In this document: one piece after another, positions 1-7,014 of the stretch | Position numbering within the stretch: position 1 is the first letter of the stretch | Layout of the letters: each line of letters starts with the position of its first letter | Source of the DNA: Oxalobacteraceae bacterium | Lineage (GTDB): Bacteria; Pseudomonadota; Gammaproteobacteria; Burkholderiales; Burkholderiaceae_D | Reading direction: 5' to 3' | NCBI GenBank assembly: GCA_003537575.1 | Contig: DPRS01000025.1 | Location: 14,713-26,062 of the forward strand | DNA length: 11,350 nt | Position numbers and translations under genes: made by a program | The notes under the pieces: model-generated | Told to the model about the DNA's origin: nothing | Seen by the model: the letters and a program-made list of their open reading frames with translations, nothing else | Database searches by the model: none

Positions 1-1232
1 TTGGTCATCACGCCGCCCAGGGTTTCAATGCCCAGCGACAGCGGGGTCACGTCCAGCAGAAGCACGTCCTTGCGGTCGCCGGCCAGGACAGAACCCTGGA
101 TGGCGGCGCCGACAGCGACGGCCTCGTCCGGGTTAACGTCCTTGCGCGGATCCTTGCCGAAGAATTCCTTGACCTTTTCCTGCACCATCGGCATGCGGCT
201 CTGGCCGCCGACCAGGATGATGTCGTCGATGTCGGACACCTTGACGCCGGCATCCTTGATGGCGGTGCGGCACGGCTCGATGGTGCGGGCAACCAGGTCC
301 TCCACCAGCGATTCCAGCTTGGCGCGGGTGATCTTCAGGTTCAGGTGGACCGGCGCGCCATTGACCATGGCGATGTACGGCTCGTTGATTTCGGTCTGCT
401 GCGACGACGACAGTTCGATCTTGGCGCGCTCGGCGGAAGCCTTGATGCGCTGCAGGGCGATCGCATCCTTGCCGAGGTCGAGGCCGTTGATCTTCTTGAA
501 TTCGTCGATGATGTAATCGATCAGGCGCTGGTCGAAGTCTTCGCCGCCAAGGAAAGTGTCGCCGTTGGTGGACAGCACCTCGAACTGCTTTTCGCCATCG
601 ACGTCGGCGATTTCGATGATCGAGACGTCGAAAGTGCCGCCACCGAGGTCATACACGGCGATCTTGCGGTCGCCCTTTTCGCTCTTGTCGAGGCCGAAGG
701 CCAGCGCAGCTGCGGTCGGCTCGTTGATAATGCGCTTCACATCCAGGCCGGCGATGCGGCCGGCATCCTTGGTAGCCTGGCGCTGGGCATCGTTGAAGTA
801 GGCCGGCACGGTCACCACGGCTTCGGTGACTTCTTCGCCGAGATAGTCTTCGGCAGTCTTTTTCATCTTGCGCAGAACTTCGGCGGAAATCTGCGGCGGC
901 GCCAGCTTCTGGTCGCGCACCGTGACCCAGGCGTCGCCATTGTCGGCCTTGCTGATCTGGTACGGCATCAGGCTGATGTCCTTCTGCACTTCCTTTTCAT
1001 CGAATTTGCGGCCGATCAGACGCTTGACGGCGTACAGCGTGTTCTTCGGGTTGGTGACGGCCTGGCGTTTCGCCGGCGCGCCGACCAGAATTTCGCCATC
1101 GTCCTGATAGGCGATGACGGAAGGCGTGGTACGCGCGCCTTCGGAGTTTTCAATGACCTTCGGCTGGCCGCCTTCCATGATGGAAACGCAGGAATTGGTG
1201 GTGCCCAGGTCGATACCGATAATCTTGCCCAT
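1..1232 (-). CDS. dnaK: DnaK (Hsp70 chaperone), 3' part missing at window edge
   Basis: This is the cytoplasmic Hsp70 chaperone, which binds unfolded polypeptides in an ATP-driven cycle with DnaJ and GrpE. The window holds the first 410 codons of a protein that is usually about 640 residues. That covers the whole nucleotide-binding domain plus the interdomain linker (DVLLLDVTPLS, residues 389-399) and the first residues of the substrate-binding domain. Visible motifs are the phosphate-1 loop IGIDLGTTNS (5-14), VPAYFND (142-148), the phosphate-2 loop DLGGGTFD (195-202) with Thr200, and the adenosine motif ILVGGQSRMP (339-348). The ATG is preceded by AAAGGA at a normal spacing. The gene follows grpE by 92 bp and has its own sigma-32 promoter. 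No frameshift or missing motif is seen. dnaJ probably follows outside the window, which is inference from usual gene order. Confidence 0.98.
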   Translation of the reverse strand, partial: MGKIIGIDLGTTNSCVSIMEGGQPKVIENSEGARTTPSVIAYQDDGEILVGAPAKRQAVTNPKNTLYAVKRLIGRKFDEKEVQKDISLMPYQISKADNGDAWVTVRDQKLAPPQISAEVLRKMKKTAEDYLGEEVTEAVVTVPAYFNDAQRQATKDAGRIAGLDVKRIINEPTAAALAFGLDKSEKGDRKIAVYDLGGGTFDVSIIEIADVDGEKQFEVLSTNGDTFLGGEDFDQRLIDYIIDEFKKINGLDLGKDAIALQRIKASAERAKIELSSSQQTEINEPYIAMVNGAPVHLNLKITRAKLESLVEDLVARTIEPCRTAIKDAGVKVSDIDDIILVGGQSRMPMVQEKVKEFFGKDPRKDVNPDEAVAVGAAIQGSVLAGDRKDVLLLDVTPLSLGIETLGGVMT

Positions 1233-1276
1233 GATTTTGTCCTTTTATAGCTGGATAACAGATTCTGATGTCGTCA

Positions 1277-1304
1277 ATATGTGGTGGTAAGCGCTAGTTT
1301 CAAG
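1277..1304 (-). promoter_or_regulatory. Sigma-32 (heat-shock) promoter of dnaK
   Basis: Read on the minus strand, CTTGAAA (1298-1304) is followed after 13 bases by CCACATAT (1277-1284). The enterobacterial sigma-32 consensus is CTTGAAA and CCCCATNT, so the -35 box is perfect and the -10 box has one mismatch. The predicted transcript starts near 1270, giving a leader of about 38 bases to the dnaK ATG. The site lies in the grpE-dnaK gap, so dnaK can be induced independently of grpE. Assignment is by sequence match only. Confidence 0.8.
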
Positions 1305-1324
1305 CAGGATCAAGCGATTCGGCG

Positions 1325-1891
1325 CTATTTTTCCTGCGCCACCGTTACCAGCGCCGGGCGCAGCAGGCGGTCGGCGATGGTGTAGCCTTTCTGCAGCACG
1401 CTGACCACGGTATTGGCTTCCTGGTCGGCCGGCACCACTGAAATCGCCTGATGCTTCATCGGGTCGAGCTTGTCGCCAGGCTGGGGATTGACTTCGGCCA
1501 GACGCCCCCTGTCAAAGGCAGCGGTCAACTGTTTCAGGGTCATTTCGACGCCTTCCTTGAGGGATTCGACCGAGGGCGATTCCACTTTCAGCGCCATTTC
1601 CAGGCTATCCCTGACCGGCACCAGGGCTTCGGCGAAGCCTTCGATGGCGAATTTATGCGCCTTGGCAATGTCATCCTGGGCGCGCCGGCGAATGTTCTCG
1701 CCTTCAGCCTTGGCGCGCAGGAAGGCATCCTGCATTTCCACCGCCCTGGCTTCTGCAGCGGCCAGTTTTTCCATCAGCTCCGCTTGAGAAACGCCCGCTT
1801 CCGCAGCGCCTCCTGCTTCAGCGCCGACATTCGCGTCCGGATTTTCTTCTGCACCGGCATTCTGCGCGGCTTGCTTTTCCTGTTCTTGCAT
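1325..1891 (-). CDS. grpE: GrpE, nucleotide-exchange factor for DnaK
   Basis: GrpE is the cytoplasmic co-chaperone that drives ADP release from DnaK. The protein is 188 residues. It has an acidic, Ala-rich, low-complexity N-terminus (1-35), a long helical region with heptad-like spacing (about 36-100, including AFLRAKAEGENIRRRAQ), and the C-terminal beta domain ending in the family signature GYTIADRLLRPALVTVA (169-185). An in-frame ATG exists upstream at 1927. I prefer 1891 because GGAG sits about 8 bases before it, and because the predicted sigma-32 transcript start (near 1929) leaves almost no leader for the upstream ATG. It stands directly upstream of its partner dnaK, as is usual in betaproteobacteria. 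A weak GGCGC/GCGCC hairpin overlaps the stop codon. Confidence 0.96.
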   Translation of the reverse strand: MQEQEKQAAQNAGAEENPDANVGAEAGGAAEAGVSQAELMEKLAAAEARAVEMQDAFLRAKAEGENIRRRAQDDIAKAHKFAIEGFAEALVPVRDSLEMALKVESPSVESLKEGVEMTLKQLTAAFDRGRLAEVNPQPGDKLDPMKHQAISVVPADQEANTVVSVLQKGYTIADRLLRPALVTVAQEK

Positions 1892-1935
1892 CAAAAAATC
1901 TCCAACAATCAATGACTTAATCAACAATTTTCATT

Positions 1936-1963
1936 ACATGGGGATATTTGGCGGGATTTCAAG
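1936..1963 (-). promoter_or_regulatory. Sigma-32 (heat-shock) promoter of grpE
   Basis: On the minus strand, CTTGAAA (1957-1963) is followed after exactly 13 bases by CCCCATGT (1936-1943). This is a full match to the enterobacterial sigma-32 consensus CTTGAAA and CCCCATNT. The -35 box begins 72 bases upstream of the grpE ATG, the same distance as at dnaK. The predicted leader is about 38 bases and contains the GGAG ribosome-binding site. No CIRCE inverted repeat (TTAGCACTC and its partner) is visible here, so direct HrcA control of grpE is not supported. Confidence 0.88.
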
Positions 1964-1983
1964 GGTAGCAAATCAACAAGCAA

Positions 1984-2007
1984 GCCAGCGGCATTTCTGC
2001 CCATGGC
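1984..2007 (-). terminator. Possible weak terminator after hemH
   Basis: On the minus strand, just downstream of the hemH stop, GGCA and TGCC close a GAAA tetraloop. After a 2x2 internal loop, an outer GCCA/TGGC stem extends the hairpin. It is followed by a T-rich but interrupted run (TTGCTTGTTGATTT). It could end hemH transcription before the grpE promoter. The stem is short and the T-run imperfect, so this is tentative. Confidence 0.3.
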
Positions 2008-2023
2008 CTTGTTTCAGCAGCCT

Positions 2024-3130
2024 TTATTCCTTGGCGCCCAGTTGATGCGCACGCTGGCGACTGATCGCAAGCTCACGCTCCTGCGTCGCGCGCGCAGCGC
2101 CGTTGGACATGGTCGGCCACCCCATCAAATGCTCTTCAGCAACAGCAGTCAAAGCATGGATCCAGGCTGGATTTTCATTCAGGCAAGGAATGTAGTGAAA
2201 TTCCTTGCCGCCGGCGGTCAGGAATTCCGTGCGCACTTCCATATCGATCTCTTCCAGGGTTTCCAGGCAATCGGCGACAAATCCCGGACACATTACATCG
2301 ACCCGCCTGATGCCCTCTTGCCCCAATTGCCGCAAAGTTGCCGCGGTATAGGGCTGTAGCCATTCGGCCTTGCCGAAACGCGACTGGAACGTCACCAGAT
2401 ATTGCGCTTCCGACAGACCAAGCTGGGCAGCCAGCAGGCGCGCCGTCTTGTGGCATTCGCAGTGGTAAGGGTCGCCCAGCTCCAGAGTGCGCCTCGGCAC
2501 GCCATGGAAACTCATCACCAGCTTGTCGGGCCGGCCATGCATTTCCCAATGCGACAGCACCGAGTGCTTGAGCGCGTCGATATAAGCTTCATGGTCATGG
2601 AAGTGCTTGACGGTGCGCAGTTCCGGCACATTGCGCTGGCGGGCGTAATGGGCGAACACGGCATCGCAGACCGAACCGGTGGTGCTGCCGGCATACTGCG
2701 GATAGGCTGGCAACACGAGGATGCGGCTGCAGCCCTGCTCCTGTAGTTGCTGCAAGACTTGCGGCACGGAAGGGGTGCCGTAGCGCATCGCATAGGCGAC
2801 CTGCACATGATGGCCGCGCTCGCCGAGGTAGCCGCGCAGCAGGGTCGCCTGCTTTTCGGTATGGATCTTCAGCGGCGAGCCGTCGGTTTGCCAGATCGTC
2901 GCATACTTGGCGGCCGATTTGCCGGAACGGAAAGGCAGGATGATGCCATGCAGGATGGGCGCCCACGCCGCCCGGGGAATTTCCACCACGCGCGCGTCGG
3001 ACAGGAATTCCTTCAGATAGCGCCGCACCGCGGCCGGGGTCGGGGCATCGGGCGTGCCGAGGTTCACCAGCAGAACCGCCGTCTGCGGCGCCGTGCCATG
3101 GGTATAAGGGGGTTCTTTACGAAAAAACAT
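2024..3130 (-). CDS. hemH: Ferrochelatase (protohaem ferro-lyase)
   Basis: HemH inserts ferrous iron into protoporphyrin IX, the last step of protohaem synthesis. It acts in the cytoplasm or at the inner membrane face. The protein is 368 residues, a normal length for proteobacterial forms. Family landmarks are the N-terminal LLVNLGTPDAP (20-30), the catalytic-histidine motif SFHGVP (207-212, His209), DPYHCECHKTA (220-230), and the C-terminal signature CPGFVADCLETLEEI (281-295) with the conserved glutamate. The ATG is preceded by a GAGAAG-like sequence very close to the start. The gene follows recN by 67 bp, with a strong hairpin between them, so it may be read through from recN or have its own weak promoter; I see no clear one. 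No defects are seen. Confidence 0.97.
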   Translation of the reverse strand: MFFRKEPPYTHGTAPQTAVLLVNLGTPDAPTPAAVRRYLKEFLSDARVVEIPRAAWAPILHGIILPFRSGKSAAKYATIWQTDGSPLKIHTEKQATLLRGYLGERGHHVQVAYAMRYGTPSVPQVLQQLQEQGCSRILVLPAYPQYAGSTTGSVCDAVFAHYARQRNVPELRTVKHFHDHEAYIDALKHSVLSHWEMHGRPDKLVMSFHGVPRRTLELGDPYHCECHKTARLLAAQLGLSEAQYLVTFQSRFGKAEWLQPYTAATLRQLGQEGIRRVDVMCPGFVADCLETLEEIDMEVRTEFLTAGGKEFHYIPCLNENPAWIHALTAVAEEHLMGWPTMSNGAARATQERELAISRQRAHQLGAKE

Positions 3131-3160
3131 CGCTTCTCGATTCGGTAAATCAGGTCAATG

Positions 3161-3194
3161 AAAAGGTGCGTAGCGCGGCAAGCGTCGCCGCGCT
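3161..3194 (-). terminator. Hairpin after recN, possible attenuating terminator
   Basis: Immediately downstream of the recN stop codon, AGCGCGGC and GCCGCGCT form a perfect 8-bp GC-rich stem (3172-3179 with 3187-3194) around a 7-base loop. On the minus strand the stem is followed by ACGCACC and then TTTT. The T-run starts about seven bases after the stem, so it is not a textbook intrinsic terminator. It may reduce read-through into hemH or stabilise the recN mRNA end. Confidence 0.4.
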
Positions 3195-3197
3195 GCT

Positions 3198-4847
3198 TTA
3201 GAGAGCGAGCAATTCCCTCGCGTGCTTGCGGGTAGTCGCGGTGATTTCGAGACCGCCCAGCATACGCGCGATTTCCTCGATGCGCGCGGCAGCGCCGAGC
3301 GCATCGATGCTGGAAAGCGTCTTGCCGCCGACATTGCGCTTGCTGACCTGAAAATGCTGGTTGGCCTGGCTGGCGACCTGCGGCAAGTGCGTCACGCACA
3401 GCACCTGGCGATCCTGCCCGAGGCGACGCAACAGGCGGCCGACCACTTCGGCGACGCCGCCACCGATGCCGGAATCGACTTCGTCGAAAATCAGGGTCGG
3501 CGTCGCGGTGGCGCTGGAGGTAATCACCGAGATGGCCAGCGAAATGCGCGCCAGCTCGCCGCCGGACGCCACCTTGGCCAGCGGCCGCGGCTGGGTGCCG
3601 GTATGGCCGGCCACCAGGAACTCGACTTGCTCCAGTCCATGCGCAGTCGGCTCACCGGCATTGAGCGCCACCTCGAAGCGGCCGCCCGCCATGCTCAGGT
3701 CCTGCATCGCCGTGGTGACCGTCTCGCCGAGGGACTTGGCCGCCTTGGTGCGCGCCTTCGTCAGTTTTTGCGCGGCGCTCAGGTAAGCCGCCCGCAGTTT
3801 TTCTTCCTGCGCCCTCAGGGCGTCGAGGTCGCTGGCATCGGCCAGTTGCCGCAATTGCGCCGACAGCGTCTCCATCTCGGCCGGCAAAGTCTCCGGCTCG
3901 ACATGGAACTTGCGCGCGGCCATGTGCAATTCCCCCATGCGGGCCTCGACTTCCTGCAGGCGCTGCGGATCGAGCTCCAGGCGGCCCAGGTAATCGTTCA
4001 AGGCATACACCGCTTCCTGCAACTGGATGCGCGCCGGCTCCAGCACGTCCAGCACAGGCTTTAAGGCTTCGTCGATATCGGCCAGCCTGGCCAGCTTCTG
4101 GTTCAGCGCCGCCAGGCGCGCCAGCATCGGGTCATCCTCGGCTTCCGAAATGGCAGTCAATGCTTCCTGGGCGCCGTCGATCAGGGTGGCGGCATGCGAC
4201 AGGCGGCTGTATTCATGATTGACCTCATCCCATTCGCCGGGGCGCGGCGCCAGCTTTTCCAGCTCGCCCACCTGCCACTCCAGCCGCTCGCGCTCGAGCA
4301 GGACATTGCGGGTATTGTTCTCGATTTCCTCGCGCTGCTTCGCCAGTGCGCGCCAGGCTTTCCAGGCAGCGGCCACCGCCCGCGCCTCATCCTGCAAACC
4401 TGCCTGATCGTCGAGCAGGCGACGCTGCGCCTCGGTCTTCAAGAGAGATTGATGGGCATGCTGGCCATGGATATCGACCAGCAATTCGCCGAGATCGCGC
4501 AACTGCGTGGCGGTAGCGGCAATGCCATTGATATAGGCCTTGGAGCGGCCGGCATTGTCGATCACACGGCGCAGCAGGACGGCGCCATCGTCGCCATCGA
4601 ATTCATTGTCGGCCAGCCAGGCCGCCGCTTCCGGGCTGGCAACGAACTCGGCCGTGATATCGGCGCGGGTGGCGCCTTCGCGCACCACGCTGGCATCGCC
4701 GCGGCCGCCCAGCGCCAGCGCCAGGGCATCGATCAGGATCGATTTGCCGGCGCCGGTTTCGCCGGTAAACACGGTAAAACCGGCAGCCAGATCCAGCTCG
4801 ATGGCATCGACAATGACGAAGTCGCGTATGGAAAGGGTGCGCAGCAT
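3198..4847 (-). CDS. recN: RecN, SMC-like DNA double-strand-break repair ATPase
   Basis: RecN is a cytoplasmic SMC-family ATPase that works with RecA in recombinational repair of double-strand breaks. The protein is 549 residues, typical for the family. The N-terminal half-ATPase carries Walker A GETGAGKS (29-36) and a conserved VDIHGQHAHQSLL block. The middle (about 160-370) is a charged, Leu- and Ala-rich coiled coil, shorter than in true SMC proteins. The C-terminal half carries the ABC signature ASGGELARIS (427-436), Walker B TLIFDEVDSGIGG (451-463) and the H-loop region VLCVTHLPQVAS (482-493). The start has only a weak GGA upstream. It lies 57 bp downstream of nadK and is probably co-transcribed with it. 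No LexA-type operator is evident in the short gap. Confidence 0.97.
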   Translation of the reverse strand: MLRTLSIRDFVIVDAIELDLAAGFTVFTGETGAGKSILIDALALALGGRGDASVVREGATRADITAEFVASPEAAAWLADNEFDGDDGAVLLRRVIDNAGRSKAYINGIAATATQLRDLGELLVDIHGQHAHQSLLKTEAQRRLLDDQAGLQDEARAVAAAWKAWRALAKQREEIENNTRNVLLERERLEWQVGELEKLAPRPGEWDEVNHEYSRLSHAATLIDGAQEALTAISEAEDDPMLARLAALNQKLARLADIDEALKPVLDVLEPARIQLQEAVYALNDYLGRLELDPQRLQEVEARMGELHMAARKFHVEPETLPAEMETLSAQLRQLADASDLDALRAQEEKLRAAYLSAAQKLTKARTKAAKSLGETVTTAMQDLSMAGGRFEVALNAGEPTAHGLEQVEFLVAGHTGTQPRPLAKVASGGELARISLAISVITSSATATPTLIFDEVDSGIGGGVAEVVGRLLRRLGQDRQVLCVTHLPQVASQANQHFQVSKRNVGGKTLSSIDALGAAARIEEIARMLGGLEITATTRKHARELLAL

Positions 4848-4904
4848 GTAAGAAATCCAGGAATTAGATTGCCGGAAAGGGCAAGGACAAACCGCAACGG
4901 GCGC

Positions 4905-5816
4905 TCATTTTAACTTCCCTTCGGCCGAGGGGTATTCGTGCCAGTGAAGTTTTTCGCGCAGGGTATCGTAATAGCTCCATCCCAAGGGATGCAGGAAAGT
5001 GACGACATGGCGCGAGCGGCGCACGACCACGCGGTCGTGCAGTTGCACGCTGGCGAAAGTCTGCATGTCGAAATTGACGCTGATGTCGCGCCCGTTAACG
5101 ATTTCGATCACGATTTCGCTATTATCGGACAGCACGATCGGCCGGTTCGACAAGGCGTGCGGCGCAATCGGCACCATGGCGATACCGCCCAGGCCTGGAT
5201 GCAGCAGGGGCCCGCCGGCCGACAGGGCATACGCGGTGGAACCGGTCGGTGTCGCCACGATCAAGCCGTCGGAGCGCTGGTTATACATGAAGTGCCCGTC
5301 GACATCCACGCGCAACTCCACCATGCCGGCGCCGCTGCCGCGCGCCACCACGACATCGTTGAAGGCCACGCCCTGAAAAACGCAGGTGCCATCCCGCAGG
5401 ACTTCCCCCTCCAGCAAGCTGCGCTGTTCCGATTCGATTTTGCCGGCCAGCATATCAGCCAGCACAGGCATCATGCGCTCGACCGGAATGTCCGTCATGA
5501 AACCGAGCCGTCCCTGGTTAATCCCGATCAGCGGCACGTTATAAGGCGCCAGTTGTCGGGCGATGCCCAGCATGGTGCCATCGCCGCCGACTACGATAGC
5601 AACGTCAGCTTGCTGTCCAATTTGCTCGGGAGAAAGCACCGTTGCATTATTCAGTATGACATTGCGGGCAGTTTCCGCTTCAAATGCGACTTTATATCCA
5701 GCCTGCACCAGAAAAGTGGCGATTTCCGCCAAAGAATCCCCGATGCCGACCGCCATTGGCTTGCCGACAATGGCGATTGTCTTGGTAGAAGAAGAAAAGA
5801 TCTTGTTGGATGGCAT
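4905..5816 (-). CDS. nadK: NAD kinase
   Basis: NadK phosphorylates NAD to NADP using ATP or polyphosphate and is the cytoplasmic source of NADP. The protein is 303 residues, normal for betaproteobacteria. It shows the GGDGT nucleotide-binding motif (77-81), GINQGRLGFMTD (98-109), the FND motif (152-154) corresponding to the family's NE/ND substrate motif, and the glycine-rich TPTGSTAYALSAGGP block (189-203). The ATG at 5816 is the only in-frame ATG that fits the family N-terminus (TIAIVGKP at 13-20). No Shine-Dalgarno sequence precedes it. It is divergent from hrcA, a common arrangement in proteobacteria, and heads a minus-strand unit with recN and perhaps hemH. Confidence 0.97.
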   Translation of the reverse strand: MPSNKIFSSSTKTIAIVGKPMAVGIGDSLAEIATFLVQAGYKVAFEAETARNVILNNATVLSPEQIGQQADVAIVVGGDGTMLGIARQLAPYNVPLIGINQGRLGFMTDIPVERMMPVLADMLAGKIESEQRSLLEGEVLRDGTCVFQGVAFNDVVVARGSGAGMVELRVDVDGHFMYNQRSDGLIVATPTGSTAYALSAGGPLLHPGLGGIAMVPIAPHALSNRPIVLSDNSEIVIEIVNGRDISVNFDMQTFASVQLHDRVVVRRSRHVVTFLHPLGWSYYDTLREKLHWHEYPSAEGKLK

Positions 5817-5837
5817 GATGCGGATTAGACCATATTT

Positions 5838-5865
5838 ATGATAACTCTTGAAAGATGCCCGACAA
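5838..5865 (-). promoter_or_regulatory. Putative sigma-70 promoter of nadK
   Basis: On the minus strand, TTGTCG (5860-5865, 4 of 6 consensus) is followed after 16 bases by TATCAT (5838-5843, 5 of 6). The predicted transcript starts about 15 bases before the nadK ATG. The site overlaps the sigma-32-like hrcA promoter on the opposite strand, so the two polymerases would compete for the same DNA. Confidence 0.5.
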
Positions 5866-5875
5866 GAACCAATCT
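5847..5875 (+). promoter_or_regulatory. Sigma-32-like promoter of hrcA
   Basis: CTTGAAA (5847-5853) is a perfect sigma-32 -35 box. After 14 bases comes ACCAATCT (5868-5875), which matches CCCCATNT at 5 of the 7 defined positions. The predicted transcript starts near 5882, giving a leader of about 55 bases to hrcA. The same -35 heptamer occurs at the grpE and dnaK promoters of this window, which supports the call. No CIRCE element is visible in the gap. Confidence 0.6.
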
Positions 5876-5924
5876 ATGTCTTAATGATGCCAAACAGACT
5901 CTAGCTTAGCCGATAGGCGGTGGT

Positions 5925-5930
5925 TACAAT
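5925..5930 (+). promoter_or_regulatory. Candidate -10 box immediately before hrcA
   Basis: TACAAT ends seven bases before the A of the hrcA ATG, so a transcript from it would start at the ATG itself and be leaderless. The -35 position (TAGCTT at 17-base spacing) is poor. The candidate is mentioned because hrcA has no good Shine-Dalgarno sequence: only GGTGG about 13 bases upstream. Confidence 0.25.
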
Positions 5931-5936
5931 ACTCCC

Positions 5937-6959
5937 ATGCAACTCGATAGCCGCGCACAAACTCTGCTGAAAGCCCTGGTCGAACGGTACATTGCCGATG
6001 GCCAGCCGGTCGGTTCACGCGCCCTGTCCAGGATTTCCGGGCTGGACCTGTCGCCGGCCACCATTCGCAACATCATGGCCGACCTCGAAGAGATGGGCTT
6101 TGTCTCCAGCCCGCACACTTCGGCCGGTCGGGTGCCGACGCCGCGCGGCTACCGGGTTTTCGTCGACACCCTGCTGACCGTGCAACCGATCGACGAATCG
6201 GCGCTGGAATCGAGAATGCAGCAGCGCCTGCAAAACCATTCCCAGCAAAAGCTGCTCTCCAATGCGGCGCAAATCCTGTCTTCCCTGTCGCAATTCGCCG
6301 GCATCGTGCTGACGCCGCGCCATGAATCCATCTTCCAGCAAATCGATTTCCTGCGCCTGTCGGAAAAACGCATCCTGCTGGTGATCGTCGCCCCGAACGG
6401 CGATGTGCAAAACCGCCTGCTGCTGACCGAGGCCGATTACACCCCGTCGCAGCTGACGCATGCCGCCAATTACATCAACCAGCACTACGGCGGCATGAGC
6501 TTCGACGATGTGCGCCTGCATCTCAAGGGCGAATTGCGCCAGTTGCGCGACGACATGACCCGGCTGATGGAAGCGGCCGTGGACGCCGGCAGCGATGCCA
6601 TGGCCGATACCGGCGAAGGCGTGGTGATTTCGGGCGAACGCAACCTGCTGTCGGTGGCGGACCTTTCCTCCAACATGGCGGCCCTGCGCAAGCTGTTTGA
6701 AGTGTTCGAACAAAAGACCGGGCTGATGCAATTGCTGGATATTTCCAGCCAGGCCAACGGCGTGCAGATTTTCATTGGCGGCGAATCGCAGCTGGTGCCG
6801 ATGGATGAGATGAGCGTGGTAACCGCCCCCTACGAAGCCAATGGCAAGATCATCGGCACCCTGGGCGTGATCGGGCCGACCAGGATGGCCTACGAGCGGG
6901 TGATTCCAATCGTCGACATCACCGCAAAGTTATTGTCAAACGCTTTAAGCCATCATTGA
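5937..6959 (+). CDS. hrcA: HrcA, heat-inducible transcription repressor
   Basis: HrcA represses chaperone genes by binding CIRCE operators, and its activity is linked to GroEL availability. The protein is 340 residues. The N-terminal winged-helix domain (1-80) contains YIADGQPVGSRALS (18-31), LSPATIRNIMADLEEMGF (38-55) and HTSAGRVPTPRGYRVFVD (60-77). The GAF-like and inserted dimerisation regions follow, with the conserved ending GVIGPTRMAYERVIPIVDITAKLL. The start MQLDSRAQ fits family N-termini, though no good ribosome-binding site precedes it. Its last codons (acc gca aag tta ttg tca aac gct tta) are richer in A and T than the rest of the gene. A second copy of the tail with GC-rich synonymous codons lies 142 bp downstream, so the 3' end may have been exchanged. 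Its target is probably groESL elsewhere, since no CIRCE is seen here. Confidence 0.97.
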   Translation: MQLDSRAQTLLKALVERYIADGQPVGSRALSRISGLDLSPATIRNIMADLEEMGFVSSPHTSAGRVPTPRGYRVFVDTLLTVQPIDESALESRMQQRLQNHSQQKLLSNAAQILSSLSQFAGIVLTPRHESIFQQIDFLRLSEKRILLVIVAPNGDVQNRLLLTEADYTPSQLTHAANYINQHYGGMSFDDVRLHLKGELRQLRDDMTRLMEAAVDAGSDAMADTGEGVVISGERNLLSVADLSSNMAALRKLFEVFEQKTGLMQLLDISSQANGVQIFIGGESQLVPMDEMSVVTAPYEANGKIIGTLGVIGPTRMAYERVIPIVDITAKLLSNALSHH

Positions 6960-6964
6960 CTACG

Positions 6965-6979
6965 GTGATTAGGAATCAC
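6965..6979. repeat. Small perfect inverted repeat in hrcA-fur gap
   Basis: GTGATT and AATCAC flank a 3-base AGG loop just after the hrcA stop. This is the first of three palindromic units in the 87-bp spacer between the two hrcA tails. No T-run follows, so it is not a standard terminator. The function is unknown. Confidence 0.4.
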
Positions 6980-6981
6980 GC

Positions 6982-6999
6982 CTTGCCCTGCATGGCAAG
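6982..6999. repeat. Inverted repeat resembling the fur 3' end hairpin
   Basis: CTTGCC (6982-6987) and GGCAAG (6994-6999) form a perfect 6-bp stem around CTGCAT. The hairpin at the end of fur (7137-7155) has the related form TTGCCCG, CGATG, CGGGCAA. The 8 bases CCTTGCCC are shared at 6981-6988 and 7135-7142. It may serve as the hrcA terminator or be a decayed fur tail. Confidence 0.4.
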
Positions 7000-7014
7000 A
7001 CCGCTCAGCCGGCA

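Noticed and set aside
345..1250. 301-codon open frame on the plus strand opposite dnaK
   Set aside because: It is antisense to dnaK. Long open frames opposite Hsp70 genes are a known codon-bias effect, and I see no domain or ribosome-binding site.
1892..1927. Upstream in-frame ATG of grpE giving 12 extra residues
   Set aside because: The ATG at 1927 falls at the predicted sigma-32 transcript start and lacks a ribosome-binding site, while 1891 has GGAG at the right distance.
3222..4064. 280-codon open frame on the plus strand opposite recN
   Set aside because: It is antisense to a complete recN, and the His/Arg/Gln-rich translation is typical of reverse-strand reading of GC-rich genes.
5817..5936. 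CIRCE operator upstream of hrcA
   Set aside because: I looked for TTAGCACTC with its inverted partner here and before grpE and dnaK and found none; the partial string GACTCTAGC has no matching arm.
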